Positions 8,146 to 15,971 of a stretch of DNA of 54,701 nt are shown here, piece by piece. Made by a program: the position numbers and the translations under genes. Within the stretch, counting starts at the first letter, position 1; every line of letters begins with the position of its first letter. The DNA comes from Orenia marismortui DSM 5156. GTDB taxonomy: Bacteria > Bacillota > Halanaerobiia > Halobacteroidales > Halobacteroidaceae. The DNA lies in contig NZ_KB900620.1 in assembly GCF_000379025.1 (NCBI RefSeq), positions 1-54,701 of the forward strand, given 5' to 3'. The notes beneath the pieces are model-generated. The model saw only the letters and a list, made by a program, of their open reading frames with translations, was not told where the DNA came from and did no database searches.

Positions 8146-8391
8146 TTATTTCCTAATTTTAGTTCCACTATACGCAAATTGGTCTCTATTCATCTTGACA
8201 TAATTTCTTTGACCTTTGGACCTAATCTCTCCTATTAAATTATCATAATTGCTACATAATAGTTTCTTACCTTTAACCTTAGCATATATTTTTCTAATCT
8301 TATCTTCCCAACAACATAAGACTTTACCTTGTCCTATCTTCTTATACTTCATAATTTTAAATTTACATTTGGCACATTTAATAATTAAAAT
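8146..8391 (-). CDS. Small zinc-ribbon-like protein, possibly decayed
   Basis: The frame can be read from an ATT at 8389-8391, which follows GGGAGG by 8 nt, and gives 81 residues starting LIIKCAKCKFKIMKYKK. An internal ATG at 8352 gives 68 residues. A first CxxC (CAKC) is clear only in the longer form. The second pair expected in such zinc ribbons reads CSNY, as if a Cys codon changed to Tyr. The C-terminus (VKMNRDQFAYSGTKIRK) is basic and similar to small ribbon proteins I have seen in clostridia. With neither a normal start nor a complete metal site it may be a pseudogene. Confidence 0.4.
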   Translation of the reverse strand: MLIIKCAKCKFKIMKYKKIGQGKVLCCWEDKIRKIYAKVKGKKLLCSNYDNLIGEIRSKGQRNYVKMNRDQFAYSGTKIRK

Positions 8392-8454
8392 ATTACTTCC
8401 TCCCTTAAACCAATGCTTTTATAATTATTCTCAAATCTAAATACTTGAAAAATT

Positions 8455-8748
8455 TTAACAAGGACATTCCTCTCCTTGATCTAATAACTCTACAATATCT
8501 TCTCTACTCCAATCATTATCTAATGGATTTTTACTCTCTCTACAGCTTGGGTCACTATATCTATTTATTATCTCTTTTGGACTGAACTGATGTATATCCA
8601 AATTCTCTATATCTTGACTTCCAATTCTATAACCATTAGGAGTCGTACAAATATAGACCATATCATAGCTTAGATTTTGACCTTCAAATGTCCCTACAAA
8701 ATAAAATCCTTGTCTACCTTTACAGTAAAAGTATTCAATTAGTTTCAT
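8455..8748 (-). CDS. Hypothetical protein (97 aa)
   Basis: Start chosen at the ATG at 8746-8748 because GGGGTG lies 5 nt upstream; an earlier in-frame start is not supported. The product begins MKLIEYFYCKGRQGFYFVGTF and ends GEECPC, with five cysteines in total. I do not recognise a family. The ribosome binding site sits in a possible hairpin (minus ACACCCTATT ... GGGGTGTTTTT), which could also act as a weak terminator. It follows the HIT gene in the island after 141 bp and may be a separate unit. Confidence 0.55.
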   Translation of the reverse strand: MKLIEYFYCKGRQGFYFVGTFEGQNLSYDMVYICTTPNGYRIGSQDIENLDIHQFSPKEIINRYSDPSCRESKNPLDNDWSREDIVELLDQGEECPC

Positions 8749-8889
8749 AAAAACACCCCGATATTCCATTTAATAGGGTGTATTCTACCCTTTCTACTAT
8801 AAACTATGTACCATTAATAATTGTATAATAAAAAAACAGCAAATATAGCTAATATTAACCATATTAACTGCTTATATGTAATAAATACT

Positions 8890-9264
8890 TTAACCATCAT
8901 AAGGTACTAAATTCGGCATTAATTTTCTAATTCCACCCCTAGGATTTTCAATATCTCCTTTATATCTAGGGATTATATGTATATGTAAATGCATAATAGT
9001 CTGACCTGCTGTTTCTCCAACATTAACTCCTATATTATATCCATCAGGACTGTAGAGCTTATCCAATTTTTCTTTACCTTGATTAATTAAATCATAAATA
9101 TCATTCATCTCTTCTTTACTTAATTCAAAGAAACTACTAAAATGTCTTTTCGGTATTATTAATAAATGACCTTTATTTACTGGATACTTATCAAAAATCG
9201 CAAAACTGAATTGACTTTCTAATATAATCTCTAATTCTTCTGTATTACAGAATATACATTCCAT
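8890..9264 (-). CDS. HIT family (histidine triad) protein
   Basis: The 124-residue product has the N-terminal CIFC motif, PVNKGHLLIIPKRH and the catalytic histidine triad MHLHIHIIPR (His92, His94, His96). HIT proteins hydrolyse or transfer nucleotidyl groups from adenosine or dinucleotide substrates. Length is normal and active-site residues are intact. It is the third gene of the island cassette, 32 bp after the MazG-like gene and presumably cotranscribed with it and the helicase. Pairing two nucleotide-processing enzymes with a helicase-nuclease suggests a joint role in nucleotide signalling or DNA metabolism, which is inference. Confidence 0.92.
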   Translation of the reverse strand: MECIFCNTEELEIILESQFSFAIFDKYPVNKGHLLIIPKRHFSSFFELSKEEMNDIYDLINQGKEKLDKLYSPDGYNIGVNVGETAGQTIMHLHIHIIPRYKGDIENPRGGIRKLMPNLVPYDG

Positions 9265-9296
9265 TATAAAGACCTCTCTTTAGAAAAATTATAAAA

Positions 9297-9608
9297 TTAA
9301 TCATAAACCTTCAATAATTTTAATCTCTCCTTAAATCCTCCGCGCTTTTCAACTTTCTCACTTCTAATCTTATCAACTTCTTCTAAAGTAACTTCTTTAA
9401 GATCTATAATAGCATACATTACTTCTAAAATATCAGCTAATTCTTCAACCTCTTCTGATTCTATATACTCATTGACTTCTTCTAGTAACTTCTTTTTTAA
9501 GTATGACTTGTACTCTACCTCATCCATAACCTCTACTTCATATTCTTTCCCTGACTCTTTAATAATACCTGGTATCCTATCTCTGATTAATTTATCATAT
9601 TTTTTCAT
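9297..9608 (-). CDS. MazG-like nucleoside triphosphate pyrophosphohydrolase
   Basis: The 103-residue product has the all-alpha NTP-PPase pattern: KLIRDRIPGIIKESGK at the start, the metal-binding EEVNEY helix, and EELADILEVMYAI with the second acidic pair. Members hydrolyse NTPs or dNTPs to monophosphates; this short RDRIP-type subgroup is often labelled phosphoribosyl-ATP pyrophosphohydrolase-like. Its ATG overlaps the helicase stop codon as TAATG, so translation is probably coupled. It sits between the helicase and the HIT gene in the island. The exact substrate is unknown. Confidence 0.88.
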   Translation of the reverse strand: MKKYDKLIRDRIPGIIKESGKEYEVEVMDEVEYKSYLKKKLLEEVNEYIESEEVEELADILEVMYAIIDLKEVTLEEVDKIRSEKVEKRGGFKERLKLLKVYD

Positions 9609-11995
9609 TAATCTCTCTCCTTAAATCTTCTTCTAAAGTAGTTTAACTCTCTATATTTTAAGATATCAATAAAATGTTCTGTTAAATCCTCTGTTAAATA
9701 AGGCTTCAACTCTTCATCTAACATAAACCTTTTATTCACTTCATCATGGATAAAAAACTTCCTCTTACTTAAAAACTTTACGGGATTTTTTACTGCTTCT
9801 TTGATAAACTTATCCTTGTCCCAATTTTTCCAATTTTTATGCCTCTTGTTATTTAAATCCTTTTGATGAAGTTTGTAATTCTTATAATAATCCCTGAAAG
9901 TCTCTCCTACTTTCTTAATACTCGCTTCACTTTTTAATCTCTCATCATCTAATAAAGCTAATAAAGTAGGTATCTTATAAGACTTACTCATGCTTGTTTT
10001 TTCTAATTCAATTAAAAAATCTTCAACTATAGTATCTATCCACTTTTTCTCATTATCCTTCAATTCACCAATAGATTCTAAGAACCTAAGATAACCTTTG
10101 TGTTTCTTTCTAAGGTACTCTTTTATATCTATATCTATCCCCTCATAGATATCCTTTCTTAATGGTCTTCTACCTAAATAATTCTTTAATCTAAAGTATT
10201 CATCTTCCATACGCTTTCTTAATGGGTCTCTAGTTGCCATTTCCTTAAATAAGTCCATTATTTGCAAATCAAAAGATACCTTACAATCATCTGGATATTC
10301 AAATTCATCAATATCTCTAAAATTATTCTTTTTATTCTCCAAAGGGTTTTCTCCTGATAAAAGAAGAGGTATATAGTGTGCTCTTTTATAATTACCGATA
10401 AAATCAAGCACTTTTAAAGATTCTTTACCTGAACCTTTATCTTTTCTCAATCCTCTACCTAATTGTTGTAAGAAAATCGTATAAGATTCCGTTGGTCTTA
10501 AAAATAACACAGTATCTAAAGCAGGTATATCTACTCCTTCATTAAATATATCTACTGCAAAGATAACATCTATTTCTCCTTTTAAAAACTTATCAATTGC
10601 TTCATCTCTCTCCATAAAATATTGCTTTTGATTATTTGAGCTATGTACAGAGACTGCTTTGATATTATTATCATTAAAATATTTAGCCATATAATCTGCA
10701 TGATTAATAGAGGCACAAAAACCTAAAGTTCTTTTACCTGCTAAGTTATTGTAATGCTTTAAAATTAAATTACCTCTCTGATGAGTAGATAGATTCTTCT
10801 CTAAATCTTTGATATTATATTGTCCATTAGACATCTTTACCTTGTCATAATCTACCTCATAATCATAAATACCATAATACTTAAAAGGAACTAGCAACCC
10901 CCTATTAATTGCATCCTTTAAATAAATCTCATAGATAATATTATCATCACATAATTCATTAATATCTTTATTATCCATACGATAGGGTGTAGCTGTAAGA
11001 CCTAATAAAAAATCAGGTTCAAAATAGTCAAGAATTCTCTTATAACTATCTGCTGCTGCATGATGAAATTCATCAATCACAATATACTTGAATTCATCCT
11101 TTTTAAAGTACTCATCATTCAAATAATCTTCTTTACTCAAGGTCTGAACACTAGCAAATACTGCTTTACCACTCTTATCTTTTTCTTCCCCATTGAAAAA
11201 ACTAGTCGTTAAGCTAGGTTCTATTCTTTTATAAGATTTTTCTGCTTGCTTTAAAATCTCTTCTCGATGAGCTACAAATAAAACCTTATCAAATTGAATC
11301 GAGTCAAAAGCTGCTAAATAAGTTTTACCTATTCCAGTTGCTGCTATAACCATACCCTTGTTATATCCTTCTTCCCTCGACAACTTCAATTCATATAGTG
11401 CTTCAATCTGTGCCCCTCTTGGTTCTGGAGTTTTTATCTCAGTATTATTTTCTTCTGCTTCAGACTTATATATTTTAGGCTTTTTCCAGTTACTAGCATA
11501 GCTGCTTAGTATCTTATCATCTATTATAATTGATTCCTTATTAAAAACCTTATCAAACTCTTCTTCAAATTTCTCATAAGAACTTGGGTCATTATTTTCA
11601 GCTAATCTATAATTCCATTCTACTCCTGAGACTAGAGCAGAATATGAAATATTAGAAGATCCTATAAATAATACTTTCTCCTTATCATTTTTAAAGAAAT
11701 AAGTCTTAGGATGAAATGATATATTCTCTTTGGAGAAAAATCTTAAATCAACCATATCACCTAACTCATATTTTAATAAGCTTAAGGCAGATGGTTCAGT
11801 GATATTGAGATATTTACTAGTAATAATCTTTATATCTGCACCTTTTAATGCTTGCTTCTTTAAATCCTTAACAATTAATTTAACACCTGATTCTCTTAAA
11901 AAAGAAACTATTATTTTAATCTCTTTAGCCTTACTTAACTCTTCTTTGAAATGGCTGTATAGTGAGATTTCTCTTCCTGTTATAGAGTTTAGCAT
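9608..11995 (-). CDS. PLD-nuclease / superfamily 2 helicase fusion
   Basis: The 795-residue protein starts with a phospholipase-D-like nuclease domain (1-150) with FHPKTYF (His95, Lys97) and IGSSNIS. A DEAD/DEAH-type helicase follows: Walker A ATGIGKT (219-225), Walker B DEFH (308-311), GLTATPYRMD (332-341), EGVDIP (near 465) and QQLGRGLRKD (near 490). A roughly 270-residue helical C-terminal domain (LGRRPLRKDIYEG and on) has no clear assignment. Such fusions are found in defence or DNA-repair islands. All motifs look intact. GGGAGG precedes the ATG. It is the first gene of a three-gene set with MazG-like and HIT, coupled by TAATG to the next. Confidence 0.9.
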   Translation of the reverse strand: MLNSITGREISLYSHFKEELSKAKEIKIIVSFLRESGVKLIVKDLKKQALKGADIKIITSKYLNITEPSALSLLKYELGDMVDLRFFSKENISFHPKTYFFKNDKEKVLFIGSSNISYSALVSGVEWNYRLAENNDPSSYEKFEEEFDKVFNKESIIIDDKILSSYASNWKKPKIYKSEAEENNTEIKTPEPRGAQIEALYELKLSREEGYNKGMVIAATGIGKTYLAAFDSIQFDKVLFVAHREEILKQAEKSYKRIEPSLTTSFFNGEEKDKSGKAVFASVQTLSKEDYLNDEYFKKDEFKYIVIDEFHHAAADSYKRILDYFEPDFLLGLTATPYRMDNKDINELCDDNIIYEIYLKDAINRGLLVPFKYYGIYDYEVDYDKVKMSNGQYNIKDLEKNLSTHQRGNLILKHYNNLAGKRTLGFCASINHADYMAKYFNDNNIKAVSVHSSNNQKQYFMERDEAIDKFLKGEIDVIFAVDIFNEGVDIPALDTVLFLRPTESYTIFLQQLGRGLRKDKGSGKESLKVLDFIGNYKRAHYIPLLLSGENPLENKKNNFRDIDEFEYPDDCKVSFDLQIMDLFKEMATRDPLRKRMEDEYFRLKNYLGRRPLRKDIYEGIDIDIKEYLRKKHKGYLRFLESIGELKDNEKKWIDTIVEDFLIELEKTSMSKSYKIPTLLALLDDERLKSEASIKKVGETFRDYYKNYKLHQKDLNNKRHKNWKNWDKDKFIKEAVKNPVKFLSKRKFFIHDEVNKRFMLDEELKPYLTEDLTEHFIDILKYRELNYFRRRFKERD

Positions 11996-12400
11996 AATAG
12001 CCCTCCCTATTTTATTACGTAATCTTTTCGTTGAACTTAATTACTGTTTAAAATTTTTTTGATAAACCCATAATTCCATCTTTAAGACTCTTCTATTTTT
12101 TATTGTAAATGCCAGTAAAAATTAAAATTAACTATACTTAACTAATATCTTATAATGACTTTTCAATAATTATAGATAAAATAAAAAACACAAACCATAA
12201 AAAAATAAATATTGGTAAATCTATCCCATTTATTCTATAAAAATTATCTTTTCCCTTTTCATTTATAGTAAATTATTTAACAATTACTATAAAGTTACTT
12301 CTTTATCTTATATTATAAACTAAAAAAAGGATGTAAGCTTTAGCCTACACCCTAAATTTACTGCATTATATTCAATTATTTTGTAACTATCTTATCCATC
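11996..12400. other. Spacer upstream of the helicase operon
   Basis: No gene is evident. A terminator for the next gene upstream lies at 12322-12353 (minus GGGTGTAGGCT / GCTTACATCC then TTTTTTT). The remaining 300 nt must hold the promoter of the helicase-MazG-HIT unit, but I find only loose TATAAT-like words and no convincing -35. Confidence 0.5.
12322..12353 (-). terminator. Terminator after the 101-aa hypothetical gene
   Basis: Minus-strand hairpin GGGTGTAGGCT with GCTTACATCC, followed by TTTTTTTAG, 50 bp after the stop codon at 12401. Confidence 0.75.
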
Positions 12401-12706
12401 CTAAAACTCCTTATCCCACCTAACCTTATACTCCCCACGATCCAGCTCCAACTTCAACCCCTCTTCCTTCTTAACCTTAGCCTTCAACCTATTCTCAACC
12501 TTCTTTTTACTCTCATTACCAATCTCATAACCAGCCTCCTCCAACTCACTCAAGACCTTATCCAATAAATCATTAATGCTATTTAATGAATCATTCTCAG
12601 GGAACTCCAGTAATACTCCATCAATCACATCATCAACCTCTGCTAAAACAAAAGCTCCAGTCCTAAAATAAGGATCTAAGCCTGGCTTCCACTTCCTCAA
12701 TCCCAT
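12401..12706 (-). CDS. Hypothetical island protein with atypical codon use (101 aa)
   Basis: Read from the ATG at 12704-12706, the product begins MGLRKWKPGLDPYFRTGAF, continues VLAEVDDVIDGVLLEFPEN, and has a lysine-rich, probably coiled C-terminal half. No strong ribosome binding site is visible and an alternative TTG lies 15 nt upstream. I do not recognise the family. Codon use is strikingly different from neighbours, with many GAG, AAG, TTG and GTT codons rather than A-ending ones. That suggests recent arrival from another genome. A terminator follows. Confidence 0.6.
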   Translation of the reverse strand: MGLRKWKPGLDPYFRTGAFVLAEVDDVIDGVLLEFPENDSLNSINDLLDKVLSELEEAGYEIGNESKKKVENRLKAKVKKEEGLKLELDRGEYKVRWDKEF

Positions 12707-13086
12707 AATCAATATACTCAATAATGATAAGCAACCTATTACTTGACTTACTATATTAATAAAAAGCTCATTTATGAATTTACTCTGATACTAAACATTT
12801 TATCTAGCTAAATTATAGCTCTTATTATCAAACTAAAAATTTCAAAGCTTAGTTTTGCAAAATTTGAGTGATACTAAAATAAACATTAAGGTTTCATTTC
12901 TTTTTTAGGAATATTAATCATAGATCAGATTGCCTCCAAGATGTTTTTTATATGATTACAATTAATATTCCTAGGATTTAAATATCTGATTTTGTTATTT
13001 TTAGGTAATAAATATTAATCTAACTACTTTATTTCTTGTAAAGTGGTGTTTTTCATAATCTAATCTTCAAAAATTATATAGCTTTC
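12707..13086. other. AT-rich stretch without a recognisable gene
   Basis: I see no coding frame of usable length on either strand. The words TTAGGAATATTAATC (about 12906) and ATTAATATTCCTAGG (about 12961) form a widely spaced inverted repeat around 55 nt of sequence, possibly a relic of a small element. Confidence 0.4.
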
Positions 13087-13232
13087 TTATTTATTTTTGT
13101 TATGTTTATTATTAAATTCAATTGTAAATTTTCTTATTTCCACGCTTGCATTACTGCCAAGTTTATCACATATATTCTTAAATTCTTCCCAAATATCATC
13201 ATCACATCTAAACAGTTTCCTAGGTGTTCCAT
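13087..13232 (-). pseudogene. Frameshifted ribbon-helix-helix-like small gene
   Basis: Forty-seven codons read GTPRKLFRCDDDIWEEF, then KNICDKLGSNASVEIRKF and a basic tail. The pattern of an N-terminal basic strand followed by two helices fits small CopG/RHH-type DNA-binding proteins. The only ATG (13230-13232, in ATGGAACACC) is one base out of frame; one extra G after it would give an intact 48-residue protein. It follows the small membrane-protein gene by one base, suggesting a former operon. Confidence 0.45.
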
Positions 13233-13233
13233 T

Positions 13234-13407
13234 TTAATCATTCTTTTCTATAATTCTGAAAACTAAGAAAAAAATAGTTGCAAACCCTAACCAAGCTGCA
13301 ACTTGTAGATTATGATCTAGAAAATAAAAAACTATTGCACCTAGGCCCAAAGAGTACTCAATTGGACTATCCCACCATCTTTTTACTATCCTTTTTACAC
13401 TCCACAT
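13234..13407 (-). CDS. Small membrane protein (57 aa)
   Basis: The product starts MWSVKRIVKRWWDSPIEYSL, continues through two hydrophobic stretches (GLGAIVFYFL and VAAWLGFATIFFLVF) and ends RIIEKND. GGTGGTGATTAATT precedes the ATG and provides a ribosome binding site. The positive N-terminus suggests it faces the cytoplasm. The family is not recognised. It lies in the island between the integrase and cargo genes, directly upstream of the frameshifted RHH-like gene. Confidence 0.55.
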   Translation of the reverse strand: MWSVKRIVKRWWDSPIEYSLGLGAIVFYFLDHNLQVAAWLGFATIFFLVFRIIEKND

Positions 13408-13437
13408 AATTAATCACCACCTTTTATATTAATTGTA

Positions 13438-13557
13438 TCATATTACCATAAACCAAACAATATTATTCACTCCAAGGAATGGGATTGTCAAAGCAGCACA
13501 ACCACCTGCTATCACAATCCCTAAAAGCAGACGCCCAGTTCCAGTCCTTCCAAGCAA
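13438..13557 (-). CDS. Possible 39-aa hydrophobic peptide
   Basis: From a TTG at 13555-13557 the frame reads LLGRTGTGRLLLGIVIAGG, then CAALTIPFLGVNNIVWF. This is a glycine-rich hydrophobic segment that could span a membrane once. The start is weak and a TAG lies shortly upstream, so this may be a remnant of a longer gene. It borders the GC-rich segment at 13558-14000. Confidence 0.2.
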   Translation of the reverse strand: MLGRTGTGRLLLGIVIAGGCAALTIPFLGVNNIVWFMVI

Positions 13558-14000
13558 GATAGCTACAACCTGCTAGCACCCTGGGAGTCTTATCAGACTC
13601 TTCGTGAAAAACAAATCCGGTCTCGTATCTATCTTGCTTTCCACTCCTTACACTCGGCTAAGAGCATCTCCCTACCCAGCCAGCATAAAAAACCATGCTA
13701 GCTGTAAAGACAAGAAAATTACTACTTCTACCTGAATTACTCTGCACTTTTCGCAAGCCCATTGTTTCCCTCATTCCCTTTCCCCCAAACCCCCTTAGCC
13801 TTTTCTTCAAGTCTTAACAGACTTTTCGTACTATCGTCACTCCCTTCCTAAGCAGGCTCAACAGACCACTTCGCCAATAAGGTTGCATTAAAATGGGGGA
13901 CAGGGAAGATTGAAGGACAGGATTTGAGGCGATGAGAAATGACGCATCAGTTTCTCATCTGTCCTCAGCTTGCTTCCGGGAGATAAAAGATTAAAGATCA
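13558..14000. other. GC-rich, hairpin-rich non-coding segment of the island
   Basis: No convincing gene is present. The segment is clearly richer in G and C than everything around it and strand-biased (C-rich on plus). It holds repeated hairpins: GAGTCT-TATC-AGACTC then TTCGT (13585-13605), AAGTCT-TAAC-AGACTT then TTCGT (13809-13829), and CAGCCAGCAT / ATGCTAGCTG (about 13677-13703). The two TTCGT hairpins are clearly related. It could encode a structured RNA or be a recombination or replication site of the island. Confidence 0.4.
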
Positions 14001-14451
14001 ATATTAATAGAATGTTAGTTTATGTTATTACTGCAACATAGTTCTCCATTACATTACGAACTATATAGCAGCCCCATCTATCTAAATAGAGCAAGGTTGG
14101 GGAATTAAGCATCATGACTATGAACTAATATCACTATAAAAATTAAATATATGCTAGGATATATAATTAAAAATATCTAAATCTTCCCCTTCTACACCAG
14201 TCCTGCTCATTATATGCTTCCAGTCAAAAACATCAAGGACTACTCATTCTTGCGTTCCTCCTTGACCTTTTCTCCTTCCAGCATTAAAAGAAATTGCTGG
14301 TATATGAGGATAATATGTTTGAAAATAACTTATGTCATACACCTATCATTCTTTATCATAACTTTATATTATTTATTGAAACTCTGCATATTTTTAGCAT
14401 GATATAGGCATACTAGTAATATACAAATAACTTAATTAAGGCGGTGGTCTT
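14001..14451. other. Spacer before the integrase module
   Basis: No gene is supported. A plus-strand frame at 14214-14402 has no ribosome binding site or family likeness. Sequence is AT-rich apart from short runs near 14070-14110 and 14190-14290. Confidence 0.4.
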
Positions 14452-14723
14452 GTGCAGAAAAATCAACAATTATCATTAGATATCCTCCCTACAGAATCAG
14501 ATTATATTAATAGAATTAACTCTATGATGAAGGATTTAGACAATATCCAGCAGGTTCCTTAGAAAGAATTCCATTCTTCTTTGAAAAAAGGAGATTACTA
14601 CGAATTAAACAAAGAATAGAGCGATTGGATACCCTCTTATTAAGGGAAAATAATCACAATATAAAAAAGGAGATGAAAAAATGGGTCATATCAGAAAACA
14701 AGGTGAAAACACCTGGGAAATAA
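14452..14723 (+). pseudogene. Frameshifted small gene upstream of the integrase
   Basis: A GTG at 14452 after AGGCGGTGG opens 36 codons (QKNQQLSLDILPTESDYINR and on) ending at 14562. The +1 frame from about 14553 continues as GSLERIPFFFEKRRLLRIKQ, then RIERLDTLLLRENN, to 14723, overlapping the integrase start by 43 nt. Together they make a roughly 90-residue basic, helical protein of the kind found before integrases in Firmicute elements (possible excisionase or regulator). The shift lies at CAGCAGGTTCC. It may be a mutation or, less likely, programmed frameshifting. Confidence 0.5.
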
Positions 14724-15826
14724 CAATCAGTACTGGAAAAGACCCTGTTACAGGAAAATATGGACGGATATATGAAACTGTTCAAGGGAATAAGACTCAA
14801 GCTAAAAAAAGAATGATGGAATTAGAGTATGAATTAGAACATAGCACTTATATTAAGCCTTCAGAACTAACTCTTAGCGAACTGTTACATCAATGGTATC
14901 AAGACTATGCCCAAACTAATTTAGCTCCATCTACACAGGAATATTATGATATTATAATCAATTCTCATATAATTCCTTTGTTAGGTGGGATTAAAATATC
15001 TGATCTTGAACCTATGCATATCCAAAGATATTTAAGTGAAAAATTAAGAAATGGTAGATTAGATGGAAAATCTGGTGGTCTATCTAATAAATCTGTTAAG
15101 AGGCATTATACTGTCATTAATCAGGTTTTGAAATATGCTGCAAAGTTACAGGTAATTGAGAACAATCCAGCTAAATATGTTGATCCACCCAAACCAGAAA
15201 ACCCAGAAATTCAAGCCCTTAAGCAAGAAGAATTAGAAAAAATATTAGATATCGCTAAAGGATGGATTCATGATTTTATTTATATTGCTGCCTTCACAGG
15301 AATGAGAAGAGGTGAGCTATTAGCTTTAAGATGGAAGGATGTTAATTTTAAAGATAAGTCACTACAAATAAGACAGAGTGTAAGTAAGCTCTCTGGAGGA
15401 AGGTTAATCTATAGAGAACCCAAAACCAAATCAAGTATAAGACTAATAAGTATTGATGATGATATTGTCAAAATATTAAAATGTCGGAATAAAGAGCAGA
15501 AAGAAAATAAATTAAAATTAGGAAGTCAATATAATAATAAGTATAATTTAGTTTTTGCTAAAGAAAATGGTGATCCTTATCTGCCTTTATATACAACAAG
15601 ACAATTTAATAAAGTTGCTGAAAAAGCTAACTTATCCAATTTTAGATTACATGATCTAAGACATACCCATGCCACTCTTATGTTACAAGCTGGAATCCAT
15701 CCAAAGATAGTCCAAGAGAGATTGGGCCATTCTTCAATTACTCAAACTCTAGATACCTATTCTCATATAACTCCTTCAATGCAGAGAACAGCTGTTCAAA
15801 AACTTAAAGATAGTTTAAAGAAATAA
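14681..15826 (+). CDS. int: Tyrosine-recombinase integrase of the island
   Basis: The 381-residue phage/ICE-type integrase has an N-terminal arm-binding domain (GENTWEITISTGKDPVTGKY), a SAM-like core-binding domain (about 60-165), and a catalytic domain with every expected residue: Arg209 in TGMRRGE, Lys near 248-250 (PKTKSS), His324 and Arg327 in HDLRHTH, His350 in LGHSS and Tyr360 in DTYSH. AAGGAGATG precedes the ATG. It ends about 105 bp from the tRNA-Val(GAC) 3' end, the attachment site. It is the only plus-strand gene of normal length in the island and the reason the element could integrate and excise. Confidence 0.97.
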   Translation: MGHIRKQGENTWEITISTGKDPVTGKYGRIYETVQGNKTQAKKRMMELEYELEHSTYIKPSELTLSELLHQWYQDYAQTNLAPSTQEYYDIIINSHIIPLLGGIKISDLEPMHIQRYLSEKLRNGRLDGKSGGLSNKSVKRHYTVINQVLKYAAKLQVIENNPAKYVDPPKPENPEIQALKQEELEKILDIAKGWIHDFIYIAAFTGMRRGELLALRWKDVNFKDKSLQIRQSVSKLSGGRLIYREPKTKSSIRLISIDDDIVKILKCRNKEQKENKLKLGSQYNNKYNLVFAKENGDPYLPLYTTRQFNKVAEKANLSNFRLHDLRHTHATLMLQAGIHPKIVQERLGHSSITQTLDTYSHITPSMQRTAVQKLKDSLKK

Positions 15827-15929
15827 TCCCTGTAAATCATTTTCGGGACTTTTTCGGGAAATCACCCCAAAATAAAAAATAACCCGTTCCATCAATGTTG
15901 TCTAATCCATTGATATCACTAGGTTAGTA

Positions 15930-15971
15930 AATGGTGGGGATAAGCGGTCTCGAACCACTGACCTCTACGAT
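15930..15971 (-). repeat. attR: 3' part of intact tRNA-Val(GAC)
   Basis: This 42-bp block is identical to 6852-6893. It ends in the anticodon loop of tRNA-Val, a common crossover point for tyrosine recombinases. The integrase gene lies just beyond it. Confidence 0.93.

Larger units (their letters stand above)
6852..15971. mobile_element. 9.1-kb integrative island in tRNA-Val(GAC)
   Basis: The island is bounded by 42-bp perfect direct repeats of the tRNA-Val 3' end. The tyrosine integrase (14681-15826) lies about 100 bp from the intact tRNA. The intact tRNA is kept at one end and only its 3' piece remains at the other, next to the original operon terminator. Cargo from left to right: a truncated gene, an IS4 fragment, decayed small genes, HIT, MazG-like, PLD-helicase, a protein of atypical codon use, small membrane and RHH-like genes, and a frameshifted gene before the integrase. 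I see no capsid, tail or conjugation genes, so it is a small genomic island rather than a full prophage or ICE. Confidence 0.9.

Noticed and set aside
14214-14402. Plus-strand frame of 62 codons upstream of the integrase
   Set aside because: Cysteine- and leucine-rich translation without ribosome binding site or family likeness; probably chance.
6852-15971. Prophage or conjugative element
   Set aside because: No capsid, portal, terminase, tail, relaxase or type IV secretion genes are visible; only an integrase and accessory cargo.
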